From positions 1,736,001-1,800,000 of the forward strand of contig NZ_PJND01000007.1 of NCBI RefSeq assembly GCF_002846575.1: a DNA stretch of 64,000 nucleotides, read 5' to 3'. The notes under the pieces are model-generated. The model worked only from the letters and a program-made list of their open reading frames with translations, was not told the DNA's origin and made no database searches. The translations under genes were made by a program, and so were the position numbers. Below, piece after piece: positions 44,890-53,166 of the stretch. Position 1 is the stretch's first letter; each line of letters opens with the position of its first letter. The DNA comes from Flavobacterium lindanitolerans. GTDB lineage: Bacteria > Bacteroidota > Bacteroidia > Flavobacteriales > Flavobacteriaceae.

Positions 44890-45837
44890 ATGGGACATGA
44901 CCACGACCACAATCATTCTGGTAGCACAAATAAAAAAACCTTAATCATTAGCCTTGTTATTATTACGGCTTATATGGTTATAGAGGTTGTAGGCGGATTG
45001 ATTACAAACAGTCTGGCTCTGCTGGCAGATGCCGGGCATATGCTTAGTGATGCCATATCACTTTTTATAGCTCTGATGGCTTTTACATTCAGCAGCAAAA
45101 TAGCAGATTATAGCAAAACGTATGGTTACAAACGATTTGAAATATTAGCTGCTGTTATCAATGGGGCAACACTCATACTGATTTCAGTCTATATTATTTA
45201 TGAAGCTATTGAACGTTTTCAAAAGCCACCGGAGATTACTTCCGGCGGAATGCTCATCATCGCTGTTATAGGTCTGGCCGTAAATGTGCTTGTAGCCTGG
45301 ATAATGATGCGTGGTGCAGATGTCAAGGAAAATTTGAACATGAGAGGGGCATATCTGCACGTGATAAGTGATATGCTTGGTTCGGTAGGCGCCATCATCG
45401 CGGCTTTGCTCATTATGTTTTTTGGTTGGGTCTGGGCAGATGCATTCGCAAGTGTTATCGTTTCTGTGTTGGTATTGCGTAGCGGCTATTTGGTTACGAA
45501 ATCATCGGTACATGTGTTGATGGAAGGCACACCGGATAATGTTGAAGTTGAAAAAGTAACACAAAAAATATTGGAAACTGAAGGTATTATCAGTATCCAC
45601 GACCTACATATCTGGACGATTACAAGCGGACTAAACGCATTGACCTGCCATGCGGTAGTAGATGAAAAAATGACAGTTGAAGCAGGAGAGATTATGCTTC
45701 GTAAAATAGAACACGATTTGGAGCACTTAAAAATACATCACGTAACTATCCAGTTGGAAACACCGGCACACTTACATGATGCTTTGGTATTGTGTACTAC
45801 GAAGGCAGAGGTAATTGCTCACGACCATAATCATTAA
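44890..45837 (+). CDS. Cation diffusion facilitator metal transporter
   Basis: A 315-residue CDF-family (CzcD/ZitB-like) proton antiporter for Zn and related cations. It begins with a histidine-rich metal-binding tail (GHDHDHNH). Six membrane helices cover about 18-205. The metal site in helices II and V is visible in LLADAGHMLSDAISL (HxxxD) and HVISDMLGSVGA (HxxxD). The C-terminal cytoplasmic domain (about 210-300) is the metallochaperone-like sensor with IHDLHIWTI. Regulation is unknown and no dedicated regulator lies nearby. Confidence 0.93.
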   Translation: MGHDHDHNHSGSTNKKTLIISLVIITAYMVIEVVGGLITNSLALLADAGHMLSDAISLFIALMAFTFSSKIADYSKTYGYKRFEILAAVINGATLILISVYIIYEAIERFQKPPEITSGGMLIIAVIGLAVNVLVAWIMMRGADVKENLNMRGAYLHVISDMLGSVGAIIAALLIMFFGWVWADAFASVIVSVLVLRSGYLVTKSSVHVLMEGTPDNVEVEKVTQKILETEGIISIHDLHIWTITSGLNALTCHAVVDEKMTVEAGEIMLRKIEHDLEHLKIHHVTIQLETPAHLHDALVLCTTKAEVIAHDHNH

Positions 45838-46000
45838 TTTACTGCGAATCTCACTATAGCAGCATAGCTTCTTGTGTTGAATGGTTTTTAAAGATTAAAA
45901 CCAAAAATAAAATCATTAAAGGTTGTGGTATTGCATTGTACTACAGTCTTTTGTTTTTATCTAATCATTTAACATCATAAAACAAATAAGCACGAAAGTT

Positions 46001-46030
46001 AAAAAAGTCCCGCTCAAAGCGGGACTTTTT
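46001..46030. terminator. Bidirectional terminator
   Basis: AGTCCCGCT/AGCGGGACT stem with CAA loop and A/T runs on both sides. It serves the CDF gene (plus) and the glycosyltransferase gene (minus). Confidence 0.85.
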
Positions 46031-46042
46031 GCGAATTAATAA

Positions 46043-48400
46043 TTAACTCTTAAGAAGTAAAAGTTTGGTTGCTTTTAATTTTTTGCGGAAGTATATGGTA
46101 TTTGGATTTCCAAAATAGCGCGCAATGGTCAGCCTTGCCATAAGATAGCTTAAGGTTGATTCTGCTCCCTGATTCAGGTTGACATTGGTTTCTTCCAGTC
46201 CGTCAAAACAACCCCCCGTACATGGATTATAGATAATCTGTTTCAGGTGGTTATTACCCAGAAACCAGTTGAAAGCTATTTCCATCTTGTTGAGGTATTC
46301 CTCATCTTTAAAAATATCATGGAATTTTCGGAGTGCTAATATAGTATACGCCACGTCAATAGGCTGCTCCCCGTAGCTGTGTTTTTCCTGCCCTTTAAAA
46401 TGCCAGGTTTTGTTAGAGATAACTTTGATTTGGTTTTCCGAAAATGTATTTCCTAAAAGGAAGTCGAAAGAATCTTTAGCAATTTCGCGGTATTCTTCAT
46501 TATCGGTTACAGCATAAGCGCAAAGCAACGCTTCCGGAAGTACGCTATTGGCATAGGTCAGGTAGCTTTCAAACCATTTCCAGTTTTCAGAACTTTCGTG
46601 TTTATACATCTGTACGAGCCTGTCTGCAAATATTTCAATATAAATTTTATAATCAAGATCTTTAATATGTCGGTTGAAATAATAAAGTCCTTTTATAATA
46701 AATGCCATCGCCCTTGTAGAATGCATCTTTTCAGTTTGCGGCATGGCTTTTCGGAATAAAGTTTCTGCTTTTTTGGTGAAATTTGAAGGCAGTATAGGAG
46801 CCAGTGAAATCAGATATCCCAAAGCCCATATAGCACGACCGGAACTGTCTTCCAGATTTACGCTGTTATTTTGTGGTGTAAAATTATGGTCGATATCCAC
46901 ATAATTTTTGAATTTGCCATCTTCACTCAGGCAAAAAGAAATAAAATTCAGATAAATACTGATGTATTTTAAATCTTCAATATCACGGGTCAGTTTATAA
47001 TCCTGACAAAGGGCAATAAGCGCGCGTGCGTTATCATCCAGCGTGTAGCCGGAATTAGGATCCGGGCGGTTGAGTTTGGAAAACTGCAATATTCCGAATT
47101 CAGTCGTCATCTTTTTGATATGGTCCAGATTCAGTTTAGGATTCCTGTAATGCAGTTCTATTTTTCCTCCGGATACTTTTTGGAATAAGATAGCGTGCGC
47201 AACGGCAGAATTTTCCCATGCGGTGTGCATAATCTTGTGAAGTCCGTTCAATATCATATTTTTTCGAAGACCAATATCATAAATCAACTGGTTGACGGCT
47301 TCGGCCAATTGTTTGGAATTTCCAAAATCAAAAGTAAGTCCCGAGCCATTTTGAAGCATTTCTTTGGCATGGGGAATTGGAGTAGAAACAATGGCACATC
47401 CGCAACTCATGGCATAAGAAAAAGTACCGCTTACAGCCTGATTTGGGTCTTTCGAGGTAAAAAGGTAGATATCCGTCAATTGAAGATAGTCCAGCAATTC
47501 CTCCAGAGGAAGGTATTTGTTTACAAACTGAACGTGGTTTTCAAGTTTCAGTTCTTTGATTTTTTCTTTAAGCGAATCGCGATAGGATTCACCTTCATTA
47601 ACAACGACACCCGGATGGGTTTTTCCTATAATAAGGAAAAGGACATCAGGGCTCTTGTCAACAATGTTGGGCAAGGCTTCTAAAGTAGTTTCGATGCTTT
47701 TTCCGGAGCTTAATAAACCAAACGTTGAAAGTATTTTTTTACCCTTAACCCCGTATTTAGCCTTTAATGCATTTTTATCATTGTGGGGTACTAAATGGGT
47801 ACCATGTGGAATCACAGAGATTTTTTCAGAAACTACCGTATAATCTTCTAAAAGTATAGCCTCAGAATTTTTGGTCATTACGATAATCGAATCTGCCCGG
47901 TCAAGAATCTGCTGTACTTTTTGTTTAAATGCCTCATCCGGTCTTGGTAAGACCGTGTGAAATACGACAGCCAAAGGTTTTTTGATTTCAGTGAGAAACA
48001 AATTAAAACTTTCATGATCGCGGAAAAGCCCGAATTCATGTTGAATTACCACAACCTTAATAGTAGGATCGCTGTTGATTGTTGCTGCAATGGCCTTAAA
48101 AGAAGAAGGATCTGAAGTGTTTAAAGTATATTTTACTTCCTCATCAGAATAGTGATGTCTTTCATGATCGTTTTCCAGGGCGCAAACAGTCAAAGAAAAT
48201 GAACTTACATACTGATTGTTCAGTGCTTTCATCAGATCCTGTGAATAGGTAGCAATACCACATTCTCTTGGCGGATATGAAGTGATAAACAGAATTTCAG
48301 GTAATAGCTCTTCGTCCGTAAGTGTATTAGCACGTGAAGGAAAGGCAGGAGCCTCTGGATTTAAATCAGTTAATGTTGAGCTGTGTGGTAGGTTTTTCAT
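46043..48400 (-). CDS. Glycosyltransferase family 4 fused to an alpha/alpha-toroid domain
   Basis: A 785-residue protein. Residues about 35-420 are a GT-B fold: ITSYPPRECGIATYSQDL (first loop), ISVIPHGTH, and the acceptor/nucleotide region SGTFSYAMSCGCAIVSTPI with a late Glu pair. Residues about 440-785 are a helical (alpha/alpha)6-type toroid, with YTLDDNARALIALCQDY, DSSGRAIWALGYLI and GEQPIDVAYTILAL. This architecture is found beside GH130 mannan enzymes in Bacteroidota, but none is in this window. It probably makes or remodels a cell-surface or storage glycan. Confidence 0.8.
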   Translation of the reverse strand: MKNLPHSSTLTDLNPEAPAFPSRANTLTDEELLPEILFITSYPPRECGIATYSQDLMKALNNQYVSSFSLTVCALENDHERHHYSDEEVKYTLNTSDPSSFKAIAATINSDPTIKVVVIQHEFGLFRDHESFNLFLTEIKKPLAVVFHTVLPRPDEAFKQKVQQILDRADSIIVMTKNSEAILLEDYTVVSEKISVIPHGTHLVPHNDKNALKAKYGVKGKKILSTFGLLSSGKSIETTLEALPNIVDKSPDVLFLIIGKTHPGVVVNEGESYRDSLKEKIKELKLENHVQFVNKYLPLEELLDYLQLTDIYLFTSKDPNQAVSGTFSYAMSCGCAIVSTPIPHAKEMLQNGSGLTFDFGNSKQLAEAVNQLIYDIGLRKNMILNGLHKIMHTAWENSAVAHAILFQKVSGGKIELHYRNPKLNLDHIKKMTTEFGILQFSKLNRPDPNSGYTLDDNARALIALCQDYKLTRDIEDLKYISIYLNFISFCLSEDGKFKNYVDIDHNFTPQNNSVNLEDSSGRAIWALGYLISLAPILPSNFTKKAETLFRKAMPQTEKMHSTRAMAFIIKGLYYFNRHIKDLDYKIYIEIFADRLVQMYKHESSENWKWFESYLTYANSVLPEALLCAYAVTDNEEYREIAKDSFDFLLGNTFSENQIKVISNKTWHFKGQEKHSYGEQPIDVAYTILALRKFHDIFKDEEYLNKMEIAFNWFLGNNHLKQIIYNPCTGGCFDGLEETNVNLNQGAESTLSYLMARLTIARYFGNPNTIYFRKKLKATKLLLLKS

Positions 48401-48451
48401 GTGTTATTCAGTTTTTGGCAGTTTGACGATTCTGAAATCAGTTAAAAATAA

Positions 48452-48715
48452 TTATGATGTAATACGATTAGCCCATTCGTTGGCTCTATCTTTTGCTTTA
48501 TTGGCTAAATTTTCACCTTCTTCCAAAGCATCATTGAATTCTCTTTTTGCTTTTCGTTGCAGGTCATTCAGTTTGCTTTTGAAATTATCCCGCGCTTCTC
48601 TGGCCTTTTCTGAAAATTTATCTTTTTTGGATTTCTTTTTTGCGACTATAAGTCCTACAATGGCTAAAGCAGCAACTCCGGCTGCAATCCCGATAACTAA
48701 TTTTTTTGAGCTCAT
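48452..48715 (-). CDS. YtxH domain-containing protein
   Basis: An 87-residue protein with one N-terminal membrane segment (residues about 5-25, LVIGIAAGVAALAIVGLIVA), followed by a lysine-rich patch and a long helical coiled region (REARDNFKSKLNDLQRKAKRE). This is the YtxH pattern, associated with stress and envelope functions. It is upstream of the fused glycosyltransferase gene on the same strand, 51 bases away, and may be part of the same transcript. Confidence 0.78.
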   Translation of the reverse strand: MSSKKLVIGIAAGVAALAIVGLIVAKKKSKKDKFSEKAREARDNFKSKLNDLQRKAKREFNDALEEGENLANKAKDRANEWANRITS

Positions 48716-48973
48716 GATTAATCTTTTTGAGTTACTATTTTTTTCTTTCTTCTAAAATTAATTATAATGAATGGAAAAGTGTATTTCTGTTATGGAATGT
48801 TTAACATAATTAACAAATCGTTGATTTATGTGTATTTATTTGTAGGATTTTTCATTTTTAATGAATATTATATAGTTTTTAGATTAAGTTATAAGATTTG
48901 GCAGGTGAAATACATATTGTAAAAAGGGATGAAGATTTATTTTCTTTTTTTTGCTTGTTTTTTAAGGGGTGAT

Positions 48974-49025
48974 TAGGGTATATTTTTATTTTTATTATTT
49001 TATACCCTAAAAAAATAGGGGTATA
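48974..49025 (+). promoter_or_regulatory. Operator-like inverted repeats upstream of glutamine synthetase
   Basis: TAGGGTATA (48974-48982), TATACCCTA (49001-49009) and TAGGGGTATA (49016-49025). The last two form a dyad around six A, ending 24 bases before the -7 box. The position suits a transcription factor site, possibly for nitrogen control. Confidence 0.5.
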
Positions 49026-49049
49026 AATTATTTTTTTATTCAAAAATTA

Positions 49050-49057
49050 TATCTTTG
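49050..49057 (+). promoter_or_regulatory. -7 promoter box of glnN
   Basis: TATCTTTG, 31 bases before the ATG at 49089. No TTG is visible at -33, consistent with activator dependence on the dyad just upstream. Confidence 0.5.
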
Positions 49058-49088
49058 CATCAAATTAGTCAAATCTAAAACAATTCAT

Positions 49089-51278
49089 ATGTCGACATTT
49101 CGTTTTCAAGCATTAGCGCAGACAGCCGGAAGAAAGCCTGTCAAATTTGAGGAATTGGAGAAAAAATCTGCAATTTTTGGTAGCAATGTATTTAATGACA
49201 AGGCAATGCGCCAGTTCCTGACGCAGGATGCTTATCAGGGTGTAAAAGATGCAATACAGCATGGAAAGAAAATCGATAGAAAATTAGCAGACTATATTGC
49301 TCTTGGAATGAAAGAATGGGCGTTGTCAAAAGGAGTAACACATTATACGCACTGGTTTCAGCCTTTAACAGGGACAACGGCAGAGAAGCATGATGCTTTT
49401 TTTGAAACTTCATTCGATGGCAGCGACCCGGTAGAAAAATTTGGAGGAGGACAATTGGTTCAGCAGGAACCGGATGCTTCGAGTTTTCCTAACGGAGGAA
49501 TCAGAAACACATTTGAAGCAAGAGGATATACGGCCTGGGATCCTACATCGCCTGCTTTTATTTTTGGTACAACATTATGTATTCCTACTGTTTTTATTTC
49601 CTATACGGGTGAAGCATTGGATTATAAAACACCTTTATTAAGAGCGTTACACTCTATTGACGAAGCAGCAGCATCGGTTTGCCGTTATTTTGATAAGAAT
49701 GTAAAAAAGGTAACCGCTACCTTAGGCTGGGAACAGGAATACTTCCTGATTGACTCTGCATTGGCAAACTCAAGACCGGACATATTAATGACGGGAAGAA
49801 CCTTATTAGGACATACTTCTGCAAAAGGACAACAGCTTGATGACCACTATTTCGGTTCCATCCCAACAAGAGTACTTTCTTATATGAGAGAGTTGGAATA
49901 CGAATGTATGCTTTTGGGAATTCCGGTAAAAACCCGTCACAACGAAGTAGCACCAAATCAGTTCGAATTGGCTCCTATTTTTGAAGAAACAAACCTTGCG
50001 GTTGACCATAACTCTTTATTAATGGATGTGATGCAGAAAGTAGCAGAACGCCATGATTTCAAAGTGCTGTTCCATGAAAAACCATTCAAAGGAGTTAACG
50101 GTTCCGGAAAACACAATAACTGGTCTTTGGCAACAGATACCGGAGTGAATTTGCTTGGTCCTGGAAAAACGCCAATGAGCAACCTTCAGTTCCTGACTTT
50201 CTTTATCAATACGATTAAGGCAGTACAGACTTATGAAGAACTAATGCGTGCTTCTATCGCTACAGCCAGCAATGACCACCGTTTAGGAGCTAACGAAGCG
50301 CCTCCGGCAATTATTTCTGTCTTTATCGGACAACAACTTACCAAAGTTTTGGAAGAATTGGAAGGCGTATCAAACGGAAAATTATCTCCTGAAGAAAAAA
50401 CAGACCTTAAATTAAATGTAGTAGGAAAAATTCCGGATGTATTGCTTGACAATACAGACAGAAACAGAACTTCTCCGTTTGCATTTACAGGAAATAAATT
50501 CGAGTTCAGGGCTGTAGGTTCAACTGCAAACTGTGCCAATGCTATGACTACACTAAACTCTATCGTAGCAAAACAGCTTATCGATTTCAAGAAAGAAGTT
50601 GATGCCTTGATTGAAGGGAAGGACATGAAGAAAGACGATGCTATCTTCAATGTTTTGAGAGAATACATCAAAGAAACAAAAAACATCCTTTTTGAAGGCG
50701 ACGGTTATAGCGATGCCTGGCAGAAAGAAGCGGCTAAAAGAGGATTGAGCAACCATAAAACGACTCCTGAGGCTTTAAAAGCAAAAGTTTCTAAAAAAGC
50801 TATCGAATTGTTTGGCGAATTAGGAGTAATGAACCATGTGGAAGTAGAGGCTCGCTATGAAATCGAAATGGAAGAATATACTAAGAAAATCCAGATTGAA
50901 GGAAGAGTTCTTGGAGATATTGCCAGAAATCACGTGGTGCCAACGGCAATCCGTTACCAAAACCTTTTGATTGAAAATGTAAGAGGTTTGAAAGACATCT
51001 TTGGTAAAGAATATGAAACCATCGCAAAAGAACAGATTGCATTAATCAAAGAAATTTCCGGACACATCGAAGCAATCAATACTAAGGTAGAAGAAATGAC
51101 TCAGGAACGTAAAAAAGCCAATAACCTTTCTGATACAGAAAAAATGGCTTTTGCCTACTGCAACAAGGTGAAGCCTTATTTTGAAATTATCAGAAAGCAC
51201 TGCGACAAGCTGGAGCTTTTGGTAGATGATGAAATCTGGACATTAACCAAATACAGAGAATTATTATTTACAAAATAA
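49089..51278 (+). CDS. glnN: Glutamine synthetase type III
   Basis: Makes glutamine from glutamate, ammonia and ATP in the cytoplasm. The 729-residue length is that of GSIII dodecamers, far longer than GSI. Signatures are GWEQEYFLIDSALA, MLLGIPVKTRHNEVAPNQFE, GSGKHNNWSLATDTGVNL (catalytic nucleotide and metal loop) and FRAVGSTANCANAMT. The C-terminal helical extension covers about 560-729. Upstream dyads suggest regulation, and a terminator follows at 51312. Confidence 0.96.
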   Translation: MSTFRFQALAQTAGRKPVKFEELEKKSAIFGSNVFNDKAMRQFLTQDAYQGVKDAIQHGKKIDRKLADYIALGMKEWALSKGVTHYTHWFQPLTGTTAEKHDAFFETSFDGSDPVEKFGGGQLVQQEPDASSFPNGGIRNTFEARGYTAWDPTSPAFIFGTTLCIPTVFISYTGEALDYKTPLLRALHSIDEAAASVCRYFDKNVKKVTATLGWEQEYFLIDSALANSRPDILMTGRTLLGHTSAKGQQLDDHYFGSIPTRVLSYMRELEYECMLLGIPVKTRHNEVAPNQFELAPIFEETNLAVDHNSLLMDVMQKVAERHDFKVLFHEKPFKGVNGSGKHNNWSLATDTGVNLLGPGKTPMSNLQFLTFFINTIKAVQTYEELMRASIATASNDHRLGANEAPPAIISVFIGQQLTKVLEELEGVSNGKLSPEEKTDLKLNVVGKIPDVLLDNTDRNRTSPFAFTGNKFEFRAVGSTANCANAMTTLNSIVAKQLIDFKKEVDALIEGKDMKKDDAIFNVLREYIKETKNILFEGDGYSDAWQKEAAKRGLSNHKTTPEALKAKVSKKAIELFGELGVMNHVEVEARYEIEMEEYTKKIQIEGRVLGDIARNHVVPTAIRYQNLLIENVRGLKDIFGKEYETIAKEQIALIKEISGHIEAINTKVEEMTQERKKANNLSDTEKMAFAYCNKVKPYFEIIRKHCDKLELLVDDEIWTLTKYRELLFTK

Positions 51279-51311
51279 TATACTACAAACAACAACACAA
51301 CACCTGAAAAG

Positions 51312-51339
51312 TACCTGCCCAATGGCAGGTATTTTTTTT
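51312..51339 (+). terminator. Terminator of glnN
   Basis: TACCTGCC (51312-51319) and GGCAGGTA (51324-51331) around CAAT, followed by T-run. Confidence 0.85.
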
Positions 51340-51580
51340 AGCTATTACATAGGAGGGTAATAATTGAAATTCAGACGATATTCTATTTTAAGTAGAAGAA
51401 AAATTCTACATATTATTTTTGGTGAAAAATAAATTGAACTCTTAATCTTACTAAAAAGTTAAATAAATAGCCTGTAAATATGAATTTGATAATTAATTTT
51501 GACGGTATAAATTAAAAATCATGCATTTCATCCGATTTTTTAAACAATTCATAGAAAAATAAGAATTAGTATGTAATTTT

Positions 51581-51623
51581 TACGGTTTCCCGTATTGCTT
51601 TTTAGAAAAAAGAAATAACTTTG
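51581..51623 (+). promoter_or_regulatory. Promoter of the curli operon with overlapping dyad operator
   Basis: TACGG (51581-51585), four bases, CCGTA (51590-51594), then directly TTG (51595-51597), 18 bases and TAACTTTG (51616-51623). The dyad touches the -33 element, a typical place for an activator or repressor. A leader of about 120 bases precedes csgA. Confidence 0.6.
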
Positions 51624-51749
51624 AAAAGCAAGATACCACAATTGTAATCCAAAAATACTTCATTCACAAGCTGTTAGCAGCTTCCCTCTAAGACTTTTTT
51701 CGTCCCCCAAATATTAAATTGTAATTATAACCAATTAAATATTTTTATT

Positions 51750-52586
51750 ATGAAAAAAGTGATTTTGAGCATCTCAGTGATGCTGGTAAGTGCAGTTTCT
51801 TTTGCACAATTTAATGACAGCAATGTTTTGCAGTTGGGCGGATCCAACAACTCGGCTGTTAATCAAAAAGGATCGTATCAGGATTCGGATGTAAGACAAC
51901 AAGGAAACAACAACGTTTCTAATGTTACACAAGGAATTAATCCAAACCTTTCTTCTGCTTCCAATCATAACAAAGCAGACGTAAAACAAGTTGGAAACTC
52001 AAACAACGCTTTTGTATCACAAAACAATCTTTACAATGAAGCTTATCAGGTTCAGACAGGAAACAGCAACCAGGCTACTATCTGGCAGGATCAGCTAAAC
52101 CCTGTTGCCGGAAACGGTCATGATTGGGCAAAACAGGTTCAGACAGGAAACAACAACAAAGCTACTATTGACCAGGGCACCAGCGGAAACGAAATGCCAT
52201 CCGGAGCTCCGTTCAGTGCAGAAGCATTAGGATTTGTAAGTGCTGTTGCTGTGCCATTTATGCCACACGGATATAATGATGCTTTACAAACTCAAAATGG
52301 AGATTTCAACATTGCCTACACTAGCCAGGGTGGTGAAATGAACGACTCTAAAATTACTCAAACAAGCAATGCTGTAGCTGCTTCCGGTGCCAATAAGGCA
52401 AGCCACTATCAATATGGTAAGGAAAATGACGCTCTGACTACTCAAAACGGATTTGGTCATTTAGACAACACACTTCAAATAGGAAACTTTAACTATTCTA
52501 ACGTAATGCAAAGCGGTAACAACCAAACCAGCATGAACGTTCAAAAAGGAAACTCTAACATCAACAACGTTACTCAATCGAACTAG
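51750..52586 (+). CDS. csgA: Curlin-repeat major amyloid subunit (CsgA-like)
   Basis: A 278-residue secreted protein. The signal peptide ends near residue 19 (VSAVSFAQ). The mature part is built of degenerate curlin repeats with Asn/Gln ladders: QLGGSNNSAV, QQGNNNVSNV, QVGNSNNAFV, QTGNSNQATI, QTGNNNKATI, QNGDFNIAYT, QIGNFNYSNV, QSGNNQTSMN and QKGNSNINNV. The pattern is Q-x-G-x-x-N, as in E. coli CsgA. A non-repeat insert (about 148-178, SGAPFSAEALGFVSAVAV) interrupts the ladder. It should form the fibre of an extracellular amyloid used in adhesion or biofilm. Confidence 0.88.
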   Translation: MKKVILSISVMLVSAVSFAQFNDSNVLQLGGSNNSAVNQKGSYQDSDVRQQGNNNVSNVTQGINPNLSSASNHNKADVKQVGNSNNAFVSQNNLYNEAYQVQTGNSNQATIWQDQLNPVAGNGHDWAKQVQTGNNNKATIDQGTSGNEMPSGAPFSAEALGFVSAVAVPFMPHGYNDALQTQNGDFNIAYTSQGGEMNDSKITQTSNAVAASGANKASHYQYGKENDALTTQNGFGHLDNTLQIGNFNYSNVMQSGNNQTSMNVQKGNSNINNVTQSN

Positions 52587-52596
52587 TTGAAGAATA

Positions 52597-52632
52597 AAAA
52601 TGGGGCAGCCGGTTCAGGTAGCCCCATTTTTT
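52597..52632 (+). terminator. Terminator between the two curlin genes
   Basis: AAAATGGGGC (52597-52606) and GCCCCATTTT (52621-52630) with a 14-base loop and trailing T. Partial read-through here would give more csgA than csgB message. Confidence 0.7.
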
Positions 52633-52647
52633 ATAAAACAAAAGATT

Positions 52648-53163
52648 ATGAAACCCTTATTTTTTAAGCTATTGCTCCTGGTACTTTTTTCTCAGGTTGC
52701 TTTGGCACAGGAAGAAGAAAACCCGGGCTTCGATCAATACAGTTCTTCTGTCTTTGATTCGAAGGAAGAGACCCTGTTTGTGGTTTCAAGCATGAATCCA
52801 AAACAGTATGCCAATTCCTTGTTTCAGAAAGGAGATATTCTGGTCCGGCAAATAGGAGATTACAATTTGTTCAATGCAAACTTAAAAGCGAATGAAGTCA
52901 ATGTTTCTGTACTTCAAAACGGTGATGATAATGCTATTTCGCTCTCTAAGCAGGCCAACACAATAACACAGAATATCATACAATCCGGGAAAAATAACGG
53001 TATTCAGGATTTTACCTATTACACGAAATATGATGTGAATACGCAGATGATCCAGCAAGGTAATAATCAGAACATACAAAATTATGGAACCAATTCCCTT
53101 TCAAAAGACATGAAAGTCACACAGTCCGGAAATGGTTCTTCGGTAATTATAATAAACCAATAA
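52648..53163 (+). CDS. csgB: Curlin-repeat minor subunit/nucleator (CsgB-like)
   Basis: 171 residues from ATG 52648; a longer frame begins inside the terminator stem and is unlikely. Signal peptide ends near 22 (FSQVALAQ). After an acidic, non-repeat region (24-75) come four curlin-like repeats: QIGDYNLFNA, QNGDDNAISL, QSGKNNGIQD, QQGNNQNIQN and a final QSGNGSSVI. The non-repeat N-terminal part and smaller repeat number fit a nucleator that tethers the fibre to the cell surface. Assignment as CsgB is inferred from position and repeats. Confidence 0.8.
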   Translation: MKPLFFKLLLLVLFSQVALAQEEENPGFDQYSSSVFDSKEETLFVVSSMNPKQYANSLFQKGDILVRQIGDYNLFNANLKANEVNVSVLQNGDDNAISLSKQANTITQNIIQSGKNNGIQDFTYYTKYDVNTQMIQQGNNQNIQNYGTNSLSKDMKVTQSGNGSSVIIINQ

Positions 53164-53166
53164 ACC

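Larger units (their letters stand above)
48716..49088. other. Intergenic region upstream of glnN with operator-like repeats
   Basis: 373 AT-rich bases between divergent genes. The left 250 bases show nothing definable. The right part holds three TAGGG(G)TATA-type sites and the glnN -7 box, listed separately. Confidence 0.6.
51279..51749. other. Intergenic region with csg promoter and long leader
   Basis: 471 bases. It contains the glnN terminator, an AT-rich middle without a definable gene, a palindrome at 51581-51594, the promoter at 51595-51623, and a leader of about 120 bases with a hairpin (AAGCTG 51668-51673, CAGCTT 51678-51683). Confidence 0.65.

Noticed and set aside
45838..46000. tRNA or small RNA gene after the CDF transporter
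   Set aside because: No cloverleaf, promoter box or stable fold was found, apart from the terminator that follows.
47195..47683. 162-codon plus-strand frame within the fused glycosyltransferase gene
   Set aside because: It is antisense to conserved GT-B coding sequence and has no family features.
48282..48755. 157-codon plus-strand frame opposite the glycosyltransferase and YtxH genes
   Set aside because: It covers two recognisable minus-strand genes and their gap, with a low-complexity Ser/Leu/Phe composition typical of an antisense shadow.
50231..50686. 151-codon minus-strand frame within glnN
   Set aside because: It is antisense to catalytic GSIII sequence and is Ser/Phe-rich, as shadows are.
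52600..52647. Longer start for csgB
   Set aside because: The first codons lie inside a terminator stem, and the signal peptide starts at 52648.
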